DNA of 64,000 nt from JBBTCX01 sp964494205. GTDB taxonomy: Bacteria > Planctomycetota > Phycisphaerae > UBA1845. This document shows, in pieces, positions 1 through 8,218 of the stretch (its first letter is position 1; each line of letters starts with the position of its first letter). The stretch spans positions 1-64,000 of the forward strand of contig CAZBRD010000005.1 of NCBI GenBank assembly GCA_964494205.1, written 5' to 3'. A model generated the notes under the pieces. The model worked only from the letters and a program-made list of their open reading frames with translations. It did no database searches and had not been told where the DNA came from. The position numbers were made by a program, and so were the translations under genes.

Positions 1-120
1 GGGCCTTTTCTATTGGATAAACAACAACCATCAACAAAAGTGCTCAGTTTGAGTAGGTAGTCCGCAATGAGCCCACTCCGGACTCAATTGCCGATCGTTT
101 GGTTCCGATAGTACGGGCGT

Positions 121-1569
121 ATGCACGTTGCGCAGCCCCCTCCATCCATTCTCTTTCTCCTCAACGGCGGCGATTTCACGCGGCACTATCTGCTTGGCAT
201 GCTTGCGGCAGCCACAGAGATGGGAATTCGCTGTCACGCGGTCGAGCTTGATCCGGTGTGGGAGAAGATTCAGTCGAGCGTTCGACCGCAGGGTGACGAG
301 ATCGCCGAACTGATCCGCTCGCAGAATGTGAAGCTGGTCATCGGGTCGTCACTGAATGGTTCGTGGGAGTGGCCGGTGGAGGAGGGAGAAGGCGGACGAA
401 TCGTTTCGTTTTTTGAGCGGCTTGGCGTGCCGCATCTGATGTGGTGGACGGATCATCCGCACTGGGCGAACGAGAAGATTGGCTTGCGGCCAGATTTCCA
501 GTCGCTTCTGTCGGTGGCAAATAATTGTCATTTCGTGAAGAGCGAGGTGGCGGCTGCGGAATTGAATGAGGTTCTCGGCTGGAGGAATTGCCATGGTTTG
601 CCAGTGGCTGAGGTGCCCGAGTTTCTGGAACCGGCGAAGTGCGCCACACCGGAATTCGATTTGGTTGCGATCGTCGGCTCACCGCCACGGCTGGACCCGG
701 CGATACTGCATTTTCTTGAACAGGATGATCCGAATCCCAACGACATCGTTCGAACGCTTGCGTCGGGTGTTGTTGGAAAACTCCGAAACATCTGGCGGCA
801 ACATGCACCAGAAGGCTTGCACGAATCGTTGAATCGATTTGCGGATCGCTGGGTCGAGGCGCGGTGCGAGCATCGACGAAAGGCTTCCTATCACTTGTTC
901 AAACAGCTCGAGCGCGAACATCAGGATGCAACGCAGTGGCTTCGTGCGAATCCGCGCGTTTATTTCCACGCGAGCGAGGCGCTGTGGGACTTGGGCCATT
1001 GGGAGCGAGCGTTCACGCTGGTTTATTTGACGAGGTTCTTCCGAGTCGGCGTTTTTGGAATGGATTGGTCGAGCGTCGGACTTGGCGGGAGCGGCCGGGT
1101 TTGGCATGCCGAACAGCCACAGGTGTACGCTCGCGGGCGTGTCGCGATCAATATCTCGCAGGGGAATGATGAGGAGGGAGTGTCGCACAAGCCGTTCCAG
1201 ATCGCTGCGTGTCGTGTGGCGATGATGCACAATGAAGTGCGCGGATTGAGCGATTGCTTTGAGCCGGGCCGGGAGGTTGCCGTGTTTGATTCGCCGCACG
1301 AGGCTCGTGAGCGTTTGGCTGAATTGTTAGCTGATCCAGCTAAGCGCGAGGCAATGGCCACAGCGGCGCGTGAACGAGTTTGCCGCGAGCATACGTGGAA
1401 GCAAAGACTGCCGGGAATACTTGCGAAAGCGGGGATAACGTCGTTTGGCGCACAATCGGCTTTGCAATCGACTATTACTCATTCGGCGGCGCGCGAAGCC
1501 GTTACATCCTGCGGTGATGTGAAAGGTCCATCGAACGACGCAATCGCCCCACTGCTGCTTGCCCGTTGA
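121..1569 (+). CDS. CgeB-like glycosyltransferase
   Basis: 482 aa, soluble, no signal peptide. The N-terminus (ILFLLNGGDF) fits the first beta strand of a GT-B Rossmann fold. Roughly residues 345-460 match the C-terminal 'glycosyl transferases group 1' type domain found in CgeB / spore-maturation proteins: an HKPFQIAACR segment, then a 'GREVAVFDSP..ARERLAELLADP' type stretch and the closing 'RERVCREHTWKQRL'. In that family these segments bind the nucleotide-sugar donor. The acceptor cannot be told from sequence. The ATG at 121 has no clear Shine-Dalgarno, so the start is less certain than the frame. It is convergent with the nitroreductase gene, 25 bp away. A role in cell-surface or secondary-metabolite glycosylation is inference. 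Confidence 0.75.
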   Translation: MHVAQPPPSILFLLNGGDFTRHYLLGMLAAATEMGIRCHAVELDPVWEKIQSSVRPQGDEIAELIRSQNVKLVIGSSLNGSWEWPVEEGEGGRIVSFFERLGVPHLMWWTDHPHWANEKIGLRPDFQSLLSVANNCHFVKSEVAAAELNEVLGWRNCHGLPVAEVPEFLEPAKCATPEFDLVAIVGSPPRLDPAILHFLEQDDPNPNDIVRTLASGVVGKLRNIWRQHAPEGLHESLNRFADRWVEARCEHRRKASYHLFKQLEREHQDATQWLRANPRVYFHASEALWDLGHWERAFTLVYLTRFFRVGVFGMDWSSVGLGGSGRVWHAEQPQVYARGRVAINISQGNDEEGVSHKPFQIAACRVAMMHNEVRGLSDCFEPGREVAVFDSPHEARERLAELLADPAKREAMATAARERVCREHTWKQRLPGILAKAGITSFGAQSALQSTITHSAAREAVTSCGDVKGPSNDAIAPLLLAR

Positions 1570-1594
1570 GATACGCTGCGTTGCCTCGCGCAGA

Positions 1595-3256
1595 TCAATC
1601 CTCATTTCGTTTCGAGTAAGGCGGCCAAGTCATCAAACGCAGGTCTTCCTCCGGTCCGCCGATCGTGAAGTGATAGAGCGATTGGAAGTCGTGTCCGCGT
1701 AGGCCAAGAGTTTCGTGAACCGGATCATCGAAGAAGCAGCCGATGCCGGTGCCGCGAACGCCGGCGGCTTCGGCTTCGAGGTAGAGGATTTGACCGATGA
1801 CGCCCGTTTCCCAGAACAATCGACGGTAGAACCACGGCCCGAACTTGCTGAGGTTGCTTTGAAACTCGGCGATCATGCCGCAACTGAAGGCGCTATCGCC
1901 GGCGATGATTTGCTGACAACTAAGTTGGGCGGCCAGCTCGCGCGCGTCGCCGGAGACCAGGCGATATAGCGGCAAGTGTTCAGGGCAATCATCGGGCTTG
2001 CTCCAATCGAAATCGGCTGCCGTTTTCTTTCGCAAGGTATCCAATCGCGCCGGGTCGCGGACGAGGTAATACAGGCCCGGAGAGAGTCCGTGGACGCGAT
2101 GGACAAACAGCGCGAGGTCGACGCAGACGGGTGCGCTTAAGCTGTTCCAAGGCGGGCGGTCGTAGCGCGGGAGCGTGCGATCGAGGATGAGGTAGAATTG
2201 GTCAGCCTCGAGGTAAGTCTTGCCGTCGAAATCGACCGCGCTGCGCCGTTGGCGAATGGTCGTTGCGGCATTAGGACTTGGTCGTGCATCGCTTCGCGTG
2301 AGCGCGATAGGGAATCTAGACGGCACCGATTCCATTGCGTTCAAGTTGTCGCTTGTTTTGATTGCGGCTGATTCGACCTGAGCAATGATCTCCCAGTCCA
2401 CATGAGTTGCGCTCAGACGATTCGCTTTGCCGTACCATTTTTGTTCGGCCATGCTTTGAATCGCATCGGCGGACACATTGCATACAACTGACTCAACATC
2501 GAGTGGCGATGATGGAATCACGACCGCAAGCAAATCCGGCGATTCGTGCTCTGCGTTTTCGAAATCGGCTTCGCGGTTTAGGCCTAGTATCGTAGAGACG
2601 ATGTGATCAGAAACGTCGCGAAGCCAATGCAGCGTCCAGCCGTGAACGGCAGCCGCAAGACTCACTGCGGCGAACGCGTGGCCAACATCGTGCTGGCAAT
2701 AGCGAAATGCTCGCTCGCCGTATTTCCATGCTTCGCGCCAATGGATTGATGTAAGGCCAAAGAGGAACGACTGTGCTGGAAACGCATCCATCAGCTGCGA
2801 CCAAGCAGACCGTTCAAGCTCTGCGCGAAGCTCAAGGGCGTGCTCGCGTGGGGCGTAATGATAAACGCCAGGTGCACCGTGCAGTCCGTCAAGCGAATCG
2901 AGGATTGCGTACCCTTCTGTCGGGTGAAGGTTTCCGCTGGATGGATTAATACGCAGGGCCCAGCGCGATTGGCCGAATTGCTTCCACGCGGAAAGAGCCA
3001 ATGAAAGTTCGAAGAACTTTGAAATCGTCTGGAATGAGACCGGCTGAGATGAAACAGCTCCCATTGTAAACAGATCGTCATACGCGACTTGCGGATCATC
3101 CGGCGTCAGGCTCAATGGGAAGAGTGGCGCACCTTCGAAGCGTCGAAACGGATCCGGCTGCGTGGCCCAGTCGAGGTAGCCGAGGGAGGCTGCGAATCGA
3201 TCGAAATGGTGTTTCGTGCGATCGTGATAGTGGAGAACTGTTTCGAGTGGTCCCAT
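1595..3256 (-). CDS. SagB-type nitroreductase family dehydrogenase, two-domain
   Basis: About 553 aa from the ATG at 3256. A GTG at 3307 in frame would add 17 residues, but the family-like text begins right after the ATG (ETVLHYHDRTKHHFDRFA). Two nitroreductase-like halves are visible. The first carries RINPSSGNLHPTEGYA and 'GVYHYAPREHAL', both typical of SagB/ThcOx FMN oxidases. The second carries a similar RQRRSAVDF / GLYYLVRDP block and ends with 'EAEAAGVRGTGIGCFFDD', an FMN-binding motif. SagB proteins oxidise azolines in thiazole/oxazole-modified peptides, but double-domain stand-alone forms occur with no known substrate. No precursor peptide, SagC or YcaO gene is visible nearby. Divergent from oleA, so the two may share a control region. 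Confidence 0.75.
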   Translation of the reverse strand: MGPLETVLHYHDRTKHHFDRFAASLGYLDWATQPDPFRRFEGAPLFPLSLTPDDPQVAYDDLFTMGAVSSQPVSFQTISKFFELSLALSAWKQFGQSRWALRINPSSGNLHPTEGYAILDSLDGLHGAPGVYHYAPREHALELRAELERSAWSQLMDAFPAQSFLFGLTSIHWREAWKYGERAFRYCQHDVGHAFAAVSLAAAVHGWTLHWLRDVSDHIVSTILGLNREADFENAEHESPDLLAVVIPSSPLDVESVVCNVSADAIQSMAEQKWYGKANRLSATHVDWEIIAQVESAAIKTSDNLNAMESVPSRFPIALTRSDARPSPNAATTIRQRRSAVDFDGKTYLEADQFYLILDRTLPRYDRPPWNSLSAPVCVDLALFVHRVHGLSPGLYYLVRDPARLDTLRKKTAADFDWSKPDDCPEHLPLYRLVSGDARELAAQLSCQQIIAGDSAFSCGMIAEFQSNLSKFGPWFYRRLFWETGVIGQILYLEAEAAGVRGTGIGCFFDDPVHETLGLRGHDFQSLYHFTIGGPEEDLRLMTWPPYSKRNED

Positions 3257-3353
3257 GATTTCGCCATCGGCCGGTGAATCTTCTAATTCGCAGAAGGATT
3301 CTGGCACACTCGTCGCAAGGCGTCCAACCCGTATCGGGATGTGATTTCATCGC

Positions 3354-3359
3354 TATAAT
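3354..3359 (+). promoter_or_regulatory. Candidate -10 box of the oleAB promoter
   Basis: A perfect TATAAT lies 46 bp upstream of the oleA ATG at 3406. No good -35 hexamer is visible 17 bp upstream. The box would sit inside the longer reading frame that opens at 3274, which argues for the 3406 start. Confidence 0.4.
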
Positions 3360-3405
3360 GCCGCCGTTTGTTTTAGGTGCCGTTGAACGAGGATTCATTC
3401 GGATC

Positions 3406-4455
3406 ATGTTGAAGTATCAGTCAGTTTGCATCGAAGGTTTCGGCTATGCGCTGCCCGAGAACATGGTAACGTCGGCGGAGATCGAGCGTGAACTGGCGGA
3501 TATTTACGCGCGATTTGGCTTGCACGAGGGTCGTCTGGAGTTGATGACCGGCATTCGCGAGCGGCGATTCTGGGATGAAGACAGCGTGCCGAGCGACGGG
3601 AGCACGAAAGCGGGCCGGCTTGCGTTGGAGCGATCGCGAACGAAGCCGGATGAGATTGAGTGCCTGATTCACGGGTCCGTGTCGCGCGACTTTCTGGAAC
3701 CGGCCACTGCTTCCGTCGTGCACGACAATCTGCGACTCCCTCAACGATCAGTCATGTATGACATTTCGAATGCGTGCCTTGGGTTTCTCAACGGCATGAT
3801 CTCGCTGGCGAACATGATCGAATTGGGCCAGGTAAAGAAGGGGCTGATCGTGGCCGGCGAGAGCAGTCGGTCGCTGGTGCGCACGACCATCGATCAATTA
3901 CAGCAGGCGCAGCGACTCACGCGACAGGATCTGAAGAACGCGTTCGCGTCGCTGACGATTGGGTCCGGAGCGGTAGCGGTCGTGATGGCGCATTCCTCAG
4001 TCAGCCAAACCAATCACCGTTTCATCGGTGGCGTGGTGCGGACAGCCACGGAGCACAATCACCTGTGCCGCGGCAGTGCGGACACGGGTTTTGGTCAGGA
4101 CTCCGCGATGAGCATGCAGACGGATTCCGAAACGCTGCTGATTCATGGGTGTGCGTTGGCCAAGCAAACGTGGGAGAACTTCACCTCCGAAATGAATTGG
4201 TCGCCGTCGTCGATCGCGCGATCGTATTGCCATCAGGTTGGGTCGGCTCATCGCGATCGGTTTTATGAAGCGATCGGCCTCGACGTGAAGCGAGATTTTT
4301 CAACTTTCGATATGCTGGGGAATGTCGGGTCTGTCTCGCTGCCTATTACAATGGCGATGGGAATTGAGCGCGATCAGCCGAAACGCGGGGATCGAATAGC
4401 GATGCTCGGAATCGGTAGCGGTTTGAGCTGCGTCATGCTGGGGGTTGAGTGGTGA
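3406..4455 (+). CDS. oleA: OleA-like thiolase (beta-ketoacyl-ACP synthase III superfamily)
   Basis: 349 aa from the ATG at 3406. OleA condenses two fatty acyl-CoAs head to head to a beta-keto acid. Visible active-site residues are Cys124 in SNACLGF, His276 in SYCHQVGSAH and Asn306 in MLGNVGS. Glu98 in FLEPATAS lies 26 residues before the Cys, the same spacing as Glu117/Cys143 of Xanthomonas OleA; this glutamate separates OleA from FabH. Length also fits OleA. The frame stays open upstream to 3274 but overlaps the divergent SagB-type gene and holds a TATAAT, so I chose the internal ATG. The stop overlaps the next gene by 4 bp (GTGA), which implies translational coupling with the OleB-like hydrolase. 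A plain FabH-like function is the main alternative. Confidence 0.8.
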   Translation: MLKYQSVCIEGFGYALPENMVTSAEIERELADIYARFGLHEGRLELMTGIRERRFWDEDSVPSDGSTKAGRLALERSRTKPDEIECLIHGSVSRDFLEPATASVVHDNLRLPQRSVMYDISNACLGFLNGMISLANMIELGQVKKGLIVAGESSRSLVRTTIDQLQQAQRLTRQDLKNAFASLTIGSGAVAVVMAHSSVSQTNHRFIGGVVRTATEHNHLCRGSADTGFGQDSAMSMQTDSETLLIHGCALAKQTWENFTSEMNWSPSSIARSYCHQVGSAHRDRFYEAIGLDVKRDFSTFDMLGNVGSVSLPITMAMGIERDQPKRGDRIAMLGIGSGLSCVMLGVEW

Positions 4456-5354
4456 CCGCGTCAACAGCCCGTAGTCGTCCCGATTGGTTGCGATCGACCT
4501 TTCCATTCAAAGAGAACTACGTTTCGATCCGTAGCCATCGAATGCACTACGTCGATGAGGGCGCGGGGCAGCCGCTGCTCATGCTGCACGGAAATCCGAC
4601 GTGGTCCTTCTACTATCGCCATCTAATTGCGGGCCTTCGATCTGAGTGTCGCGTCGTTGCGCCCGATCACATTGGGTGCGGGTTTTCCGAAAAACCGGCC
4701 GATTATCCCTATTCGCTGGCTCGCAGAATCGAAGACCTCGAAGAATTCATCGATTCGCTTGATATCGAATCGGTCGATTTGCTGGTGCACGATTGGGGCG
4801 GAGCAATCGGATTAGGTTGGGCAACTCGACATCCGAATCGCGTGCGACGCATCATCGTTCTGAACACAGCTGCTTTCACCGGCGGGCCGATGCCGTGGCG
4901 GATTGCGATCTGTCGCTGGCCGATCCTCGGCAAGTTTCTCGTCCAGAGACTGAACGGATTCGCACGGGCGGCGATTCACATGGCTTGCGTTAAACGGGCG
5001 CGAATGACCAACGCGGTGCGCGCGGGATATTTGTTTCCCTACAACAATTACGAGAATCGGCGAGCAATCTACGAATTTGTACGTGATATTCCCACGCGAC
5101 CAGGTCACCCAAGCTACGCCACGCTGCAACAGATTGAGATGGCGCTGCCCGCACTTGCGGATGTTCCAATGCTGATTTGCTGGGGGATGAAGGACTTCTG
5201 CTTCAACGAGTATTTCTTGAATGAGTGGATACGCCGTTTTCCCAAGGCGGAAATCCATCGCTTCGCTGATGCGGGACATTACGTAGTTGAAGAAGCCCAC
5301 GAAGAGCTGGCGTCGCTAATCGCTCGATTTGTGGGCGAAGAAGTTCTAGTCTGA
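4452..5354 (+). CDS. oleB: OleB-like alpha/beta hydrolase (beta-lactone decarboxylase)
   Basis: 300 aa from the GTG at 4452, which overlaps the oleA stop as GTGA and has GGGGG 7 nt upstream; another GTG sits at 4449. The fold is the haloalkane-dehalogenase branch of the alpha/beta hydrolases: HGNPTWSFYYR holds the oxyanion region, VHDWGG carries the nucleophile Asp114, the acid is likely Asp248 in WGMKDF, and the base is His276 in DAGHYV. The cap region (NGFARAAIHMACVKRA then 'PYNNYENRRAIYEFVRDIP') resembles OleB rather than true dehalogenases. OleB turns cis-beta-lactones into olefins. No OleC (lactone synthetase) or OleD (ketone reductase) gene follows; the next gene is on the other strand. 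Confidence 0.78.
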   Translation: MTASTARSRPDWLRSTFPFKENYVSIRSHRMHYVDEGAGQPLLMLHGNPTWSFYYRHLIAGLRSECRVVAPDHIGCGFSEKPADYPYSLARRIEDLEEFIDSLDIESVDLLVHDWGGAIGLGWATRHPNRVRRIIVLNTAAFTGGPMPWRIAICRWPILGKFLVQRLNGFARAAIHMACVKRARMTNAVRAGYLFPYNNYENRRAIYEFVRDIPTRPGHPSYATLQQIEMALPALADVPMLICWGMKDFCFNEYFLNEWIRRFPKAEIHRFADAGHYVVEEAHEELASLIARFVGEEVLV

Positions 5355-5404
5355 TACTACGGATGTTGTCGGTCGTAGATTCACCGCCCGCCATCGCATT
5401 ACAA

Positions 5405-5436
5405 CATGGCCACGCTGCGGCGTGACCATGCCACCC
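5405..5436. repeat. Dispersed palindromic repeat, TGCG-loop family (copy 1)
   Basis: Two 11-bp arms (5405-5415 and 5420-5430) pair with one mismatch around a TGCG loop and are followed by CCACCC. The same layout occurs at 31701-31732, and a related copy lies at 31837-31867. It sits between the convergent oleB and response-regulator genes and could act as a weak bidirectional terminator. Confidence 0.6.
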
Positions 5437-5453
5437 GCCCAAGGATCACATTC

Positions 5454-6824
5454 TCAAAGCAGTCCGATCTTCTCCATGCGGTAGCGGAACGCATCGCGGC
5501 TTAGGCCCAACAACCGCGCAGCCTGCGTCTGGTTATTGTGCGTTCGTTCGAGCGCCTGCTTGATCATTAGATTCTCAAATTCCTGTAGGTTGAGACCATC
5601 GCCGGGCAACATGAAGCCGTTAGTGCCCGAGCTATGCGAATGTTCGGGTCGACCGACGACTATGTCATCTGCGCTAATAACTTCGTCTCGTGAGAGAAGC
5701 ACCGCCCTCTCCAATACATTCCGCAGTTCACGGACATTGCCGGGCCATGAGTAACCAAGCAGCTTCTTCATGGCCGATTCGTCGACCTGCCTGACTGGTT
5801 TACGGAACTCTTTGGCGAATTGAGCCGCAAAATGCTGCGCGAGAATGCGCACGTCATCGCCCCGCTCCCGAAGTGGCGGGAGATAAATGGGTATCACGTT
5901 CAGACGGAACATGAGATCCTCTCGAAACCTGCCCTGTTCAATGGCGGTTTCGATAGCGCGGTTCGTGGCTGCGATGACTCGAACGTCGACCGAGATTTCC
6001 TGCGTGCCGCCCACGCGACGGAATTTGCGCTCTTCAAGAAAACGAAGCAGCTTCGCCTGCAGACCGATGGGCATGTCCCCCACTTCGTCCAGGAACAACG
6101 TACCACCGTCAGCCAGTTCGAATAACCCCTTCTTCGTCGACTTGGCATCCGTGAACGCGCCTTTTTCGTGACCGAATAACTCGCTTTCCAATAACGTTTC
6201 CGACAGCGCGGTGCAGGTGATGTTGACGAACGGACGCGGGGCGCGGTCGGAGTTGTAGTGGATGACGCGGGCGACGAGGTCTTTGCCGGTTCCGGAATCG
6301 CCACGCAGGAAGATTGTCGATGCGCCGCTTTGGGCGACGCGATCGATGGTGTCAAACATCTCGATCATGCACTTGTGCTGCCCGATGATTCGGTCGATGT
6401 CGAACTCGTGCTTCAGGTGGCGACGTAGCTCACGAACTTCGCGGCGCAGCTTTGTGGTTTCGAGGCCTTTGGCGGCGATTCGCACCAGCACGTCCATGTC
6501 GAACGGCTTCGAAACATAGTCATAGGCACCCAATTTGATCGCGTCGACGGCCGATTCGATGCTGGAATAGGCGGTCATCATGATGACGACCACATCACTG
6601 TCGCGCTCGCGAATGCGTCGAAGGATGTCGAGGCCCGTCATATCGGGAAGCTTGTAATCGAGAAGGATCAAGTCGTAGTATTCGCCCTCAACGAGTGCAA
6701 TCGCGTCGGCACCGTTTTCGGCCTCGCTCACTACGTAATCTGCGGCCTCCAGCTTCTGCCGCAGCGACCATCGGATCAGCTTCTCGTCCTCTACAATCAG
6801 TACTTTCACTCTGGCAGCGCTCAT
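5454..6824 (-). CDS. NtrC-family sigma-54-dependent response regulator
   Basis: 456 aa with three standard parts. The receiver (about 1-120) has phospho-acceptor Asp56 in LILLDYKLPD and Lys106 in VSKPFD. The AAA+ domain (about 143-375) has Walker A GDSGTGKD at 175-182, Walker B 'GGTLFLDEVGD' near 240-250 and R-fingers in FREDLMFRLN. A Fis-type helix-turn-helix closes the protein ('NNQTQAARLLGLSRDAFRYR'). The loop that contacts sigma-54 reads GAFTDA (222-227) instead of the usual GAFTGA. It starts 2 bp after the stop of the globin-coupled kinase gene, so the kinase is its likely partner. Target promoters are unknown. Confidence 0.93.
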   Translation of the reverse strand: MSAARVKVLIVEDEKLIRWSLRQKLEAADYVVSEAENGADAIALVEGEYYDLILLDYKLPDMTGLDILRRIRERDSDVVVIMMTAYSSIESAVDAIKLGAYDYVSKPFDMDVLVRIAAKGLETTKLRREVRELRRHLKHEFDIDRIIGQHKCMIEMFDTIDRVAQSGASTIFLRGDSGTGKDLVARVIHYNSDRAPRPFVNITCTALSETLLESELFGHEKGAFTDAKSTKKGLFELADGGTLFLDEVGDMPIGLQAKLLRFLEERKFRRVGGTQEISVDVRVIAATNRAIETAIEQGRFREDLMFRLNVIPIYLPPLRERGDDVRILAQHFAAQFAKEFRKPVRQVDESAMKKLLGYSWPGNVRELRNVLERAVLLSRDEVISADDIVVGRPEHSHSSGTNGFMLPGDGLNLQEFENLMIKQALERTHNNQTQAARLLGLSRDAFRYRMEKIGLL

Positions 6825-6826
6825 TG

Positions 6827-8011
6827 TTACGCTCCGACGCGAGTTTTCGGCAATTCTACGATGACGGTAGTTCCTCTACCGGTCTCGCTTTCCAAGCGGA
6901 TCCGCCCATTGTGCGCGTCCACGATGCGCCGACATATAGCAAGACCGAGGCCAGTCCCTTTTGCTTTTGTGGTAAAGAACGGTTCAAAGGCGCGATCGCG
7001 GATTTCCGCCGACATGCCGCGACCGTTATCGGAAACAATGAGGCTGACAAATTCGCCATTGGCAGACACCGCCAGCCGCACCAGCCCTTTCCTTTCACAG
7101 GCATGGGCGGCATTGATAATCAGGTTGATAAGGAGTTGGTCCAACAGTCCTTCGTCAGCCTCCACCCAGCCACCATCGGGGCTGGGAGTATGGTCGATGC
7201 GAATATTCTGCAGCGCGGGCTCCTCCTGAAGAACGCGAAGTACTCGCTGGATGGTGTCTTCCAGGGTGAAGAGTCGCGTTCGAAGCGGTCGCGGGCGTGC
7301 GTACAGCAGCAGGTCTTTGACCGTTTCATCCAGCCGATCGATCTGCGTCAGGATTTCCGAAATGATCGGGCGGTGCGGGTTGTTGGCGGGCATACCTTCG
7401 CGAATGACCTGAATGGCTCCGCTAATTCCCGCCAATGGATTCTTGATCTCGTGGGCGAGAGAAGCAGCCAACTGACCGATTTCGGCTAAATGCTCCGCAC
7501 GGGTGAGTTTTTCAGCCACGGCCTGTCGTTCCACGGCGCGCACCTGAAAGCTGTAACTGTCCTTAAAACTCTCGAGCATGATGGCCAAATCCATCATGAG
7601 CAGCTTGTGAAATGAGCCCAGTTTTTCATGTATGTGACGGAGGGAACTCGCGCGAGTCAGCCGTTCAAGCTCGGCCCAAATCATGCCAATCCCGATAACC
7701 ATGTAGTGCTGTGGCAAACCGACGGCCACATGCGCGACGCCAATTCGAAATCGCTTTTCGTAATAGGCTGCGTCGTAAGTGCCTTCAAATAATTGATTAA
7801 GCCAATCCGTCAGCAGCGATCGTTGACGCGCGATTTGCGACTCTCCACCCGTGAACACCGACCGCGCGATCGGATCTCTCAGCAGATCAACATAGAACCG
7901 TTCGACGACAGCGGGCAGAAACTGGCGGACTTCGGATGCGAATTCACTAAGTCGCATCACGTCAGCGTCAGTGAATGCGAGTGACTTCTTGAGTGAATCG
8001 AAATCGGCCAT
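6827..8011 (-). CDS. Globin-coupled sensor histidine kinase
   Basis: 394 aa from the ATG at 8011, which has AAGGA 7 nt upstream; the frame opens earlier, at 8188, but without support. Residues about 10-160 look like a protoglobin / globin-sensor domain: FYVDLLRDP, FEGTYDAAYYEKRFRIG and VAHVAVGLPQHYM, where His94 is the likely proximal haem ligand. Then come a HisKA dimerisation helix with H-box SLAHEIKNPLAG (His187) and an HATPase domain with N-box 'INLIINAAHAC', DNGRGMS and GTGLGLAI. There is no membrane segment, so it should be cytoplasmic and sense O2, NO or redox state through haem. It is transcribed just ahead of the NtrC-type regulator. The haem assignment rests on motif reading only. 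Confidence 0.82.
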   Translation of the reverse strand: MADFDSLKKSLAFTDADVMRLSEFASEVRQFLPAVVERFYVDLLRDPIARSVFTGGESQIARQRSLLTDWLNQLFEGTYDAAYYEKRFRIGVAHVAVGLPQHYMVIGIGMIWAELERLTRASSLRHIHEKLGSFHKLLMMDLAIMLESFKDSYSFQVRAVERQAVAEKLTRAEHLAEIGQLAASLAHEIKNPLAGISGAIQVIREGMPANNPHRPIISEILTQIDRLDETVKDLLLYARPRPLRTRLFTLEDTIQRVLRVLQEEPALQNIRIDHTPSPDGGWVEADEGLLDQLLINLIINAAHACERKGLVRLAVSANGEFVSLIVSDNGRGMSAEIRDRAFEPFFTTKAKGTGLGLAICRRIVDAHNGRIRLESETGRGTTVIVELPKTRVGA

Positions 8012-8218
8012 GTTTGGGTCCTTGTAGGCAGAGATCATCGAAACGACATGGCAATGCGTGAGCCAGCGCACTTCGGTGCCGTTTTCTGGTGAATTCCGCT
8101 CCCGCTCGCACGATTTGAGAGGACTCCGACCGAAACTGCGAACTATGGCGCAGGCGGCTGCGGAAAAACCCGCAGGGATAGAATTCAAATAGAAGTGTCT
8201 TTCCTTCGTGAAAGCTGG

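Noticed and set aside
1..120. Possible gene on the minus strand at the left edge (31-237)
   Set aside because: The 68-residue frame overlaps the glycosyltransferase start and has no protein-like features; I see nothing certain in the first 120 bp.
3274..3405. Longer N-terminus for OleA
   Set aside because: It overlaps the divergent SagB-type gene, contains a TATAAT box, and gives a protein longer than the family.
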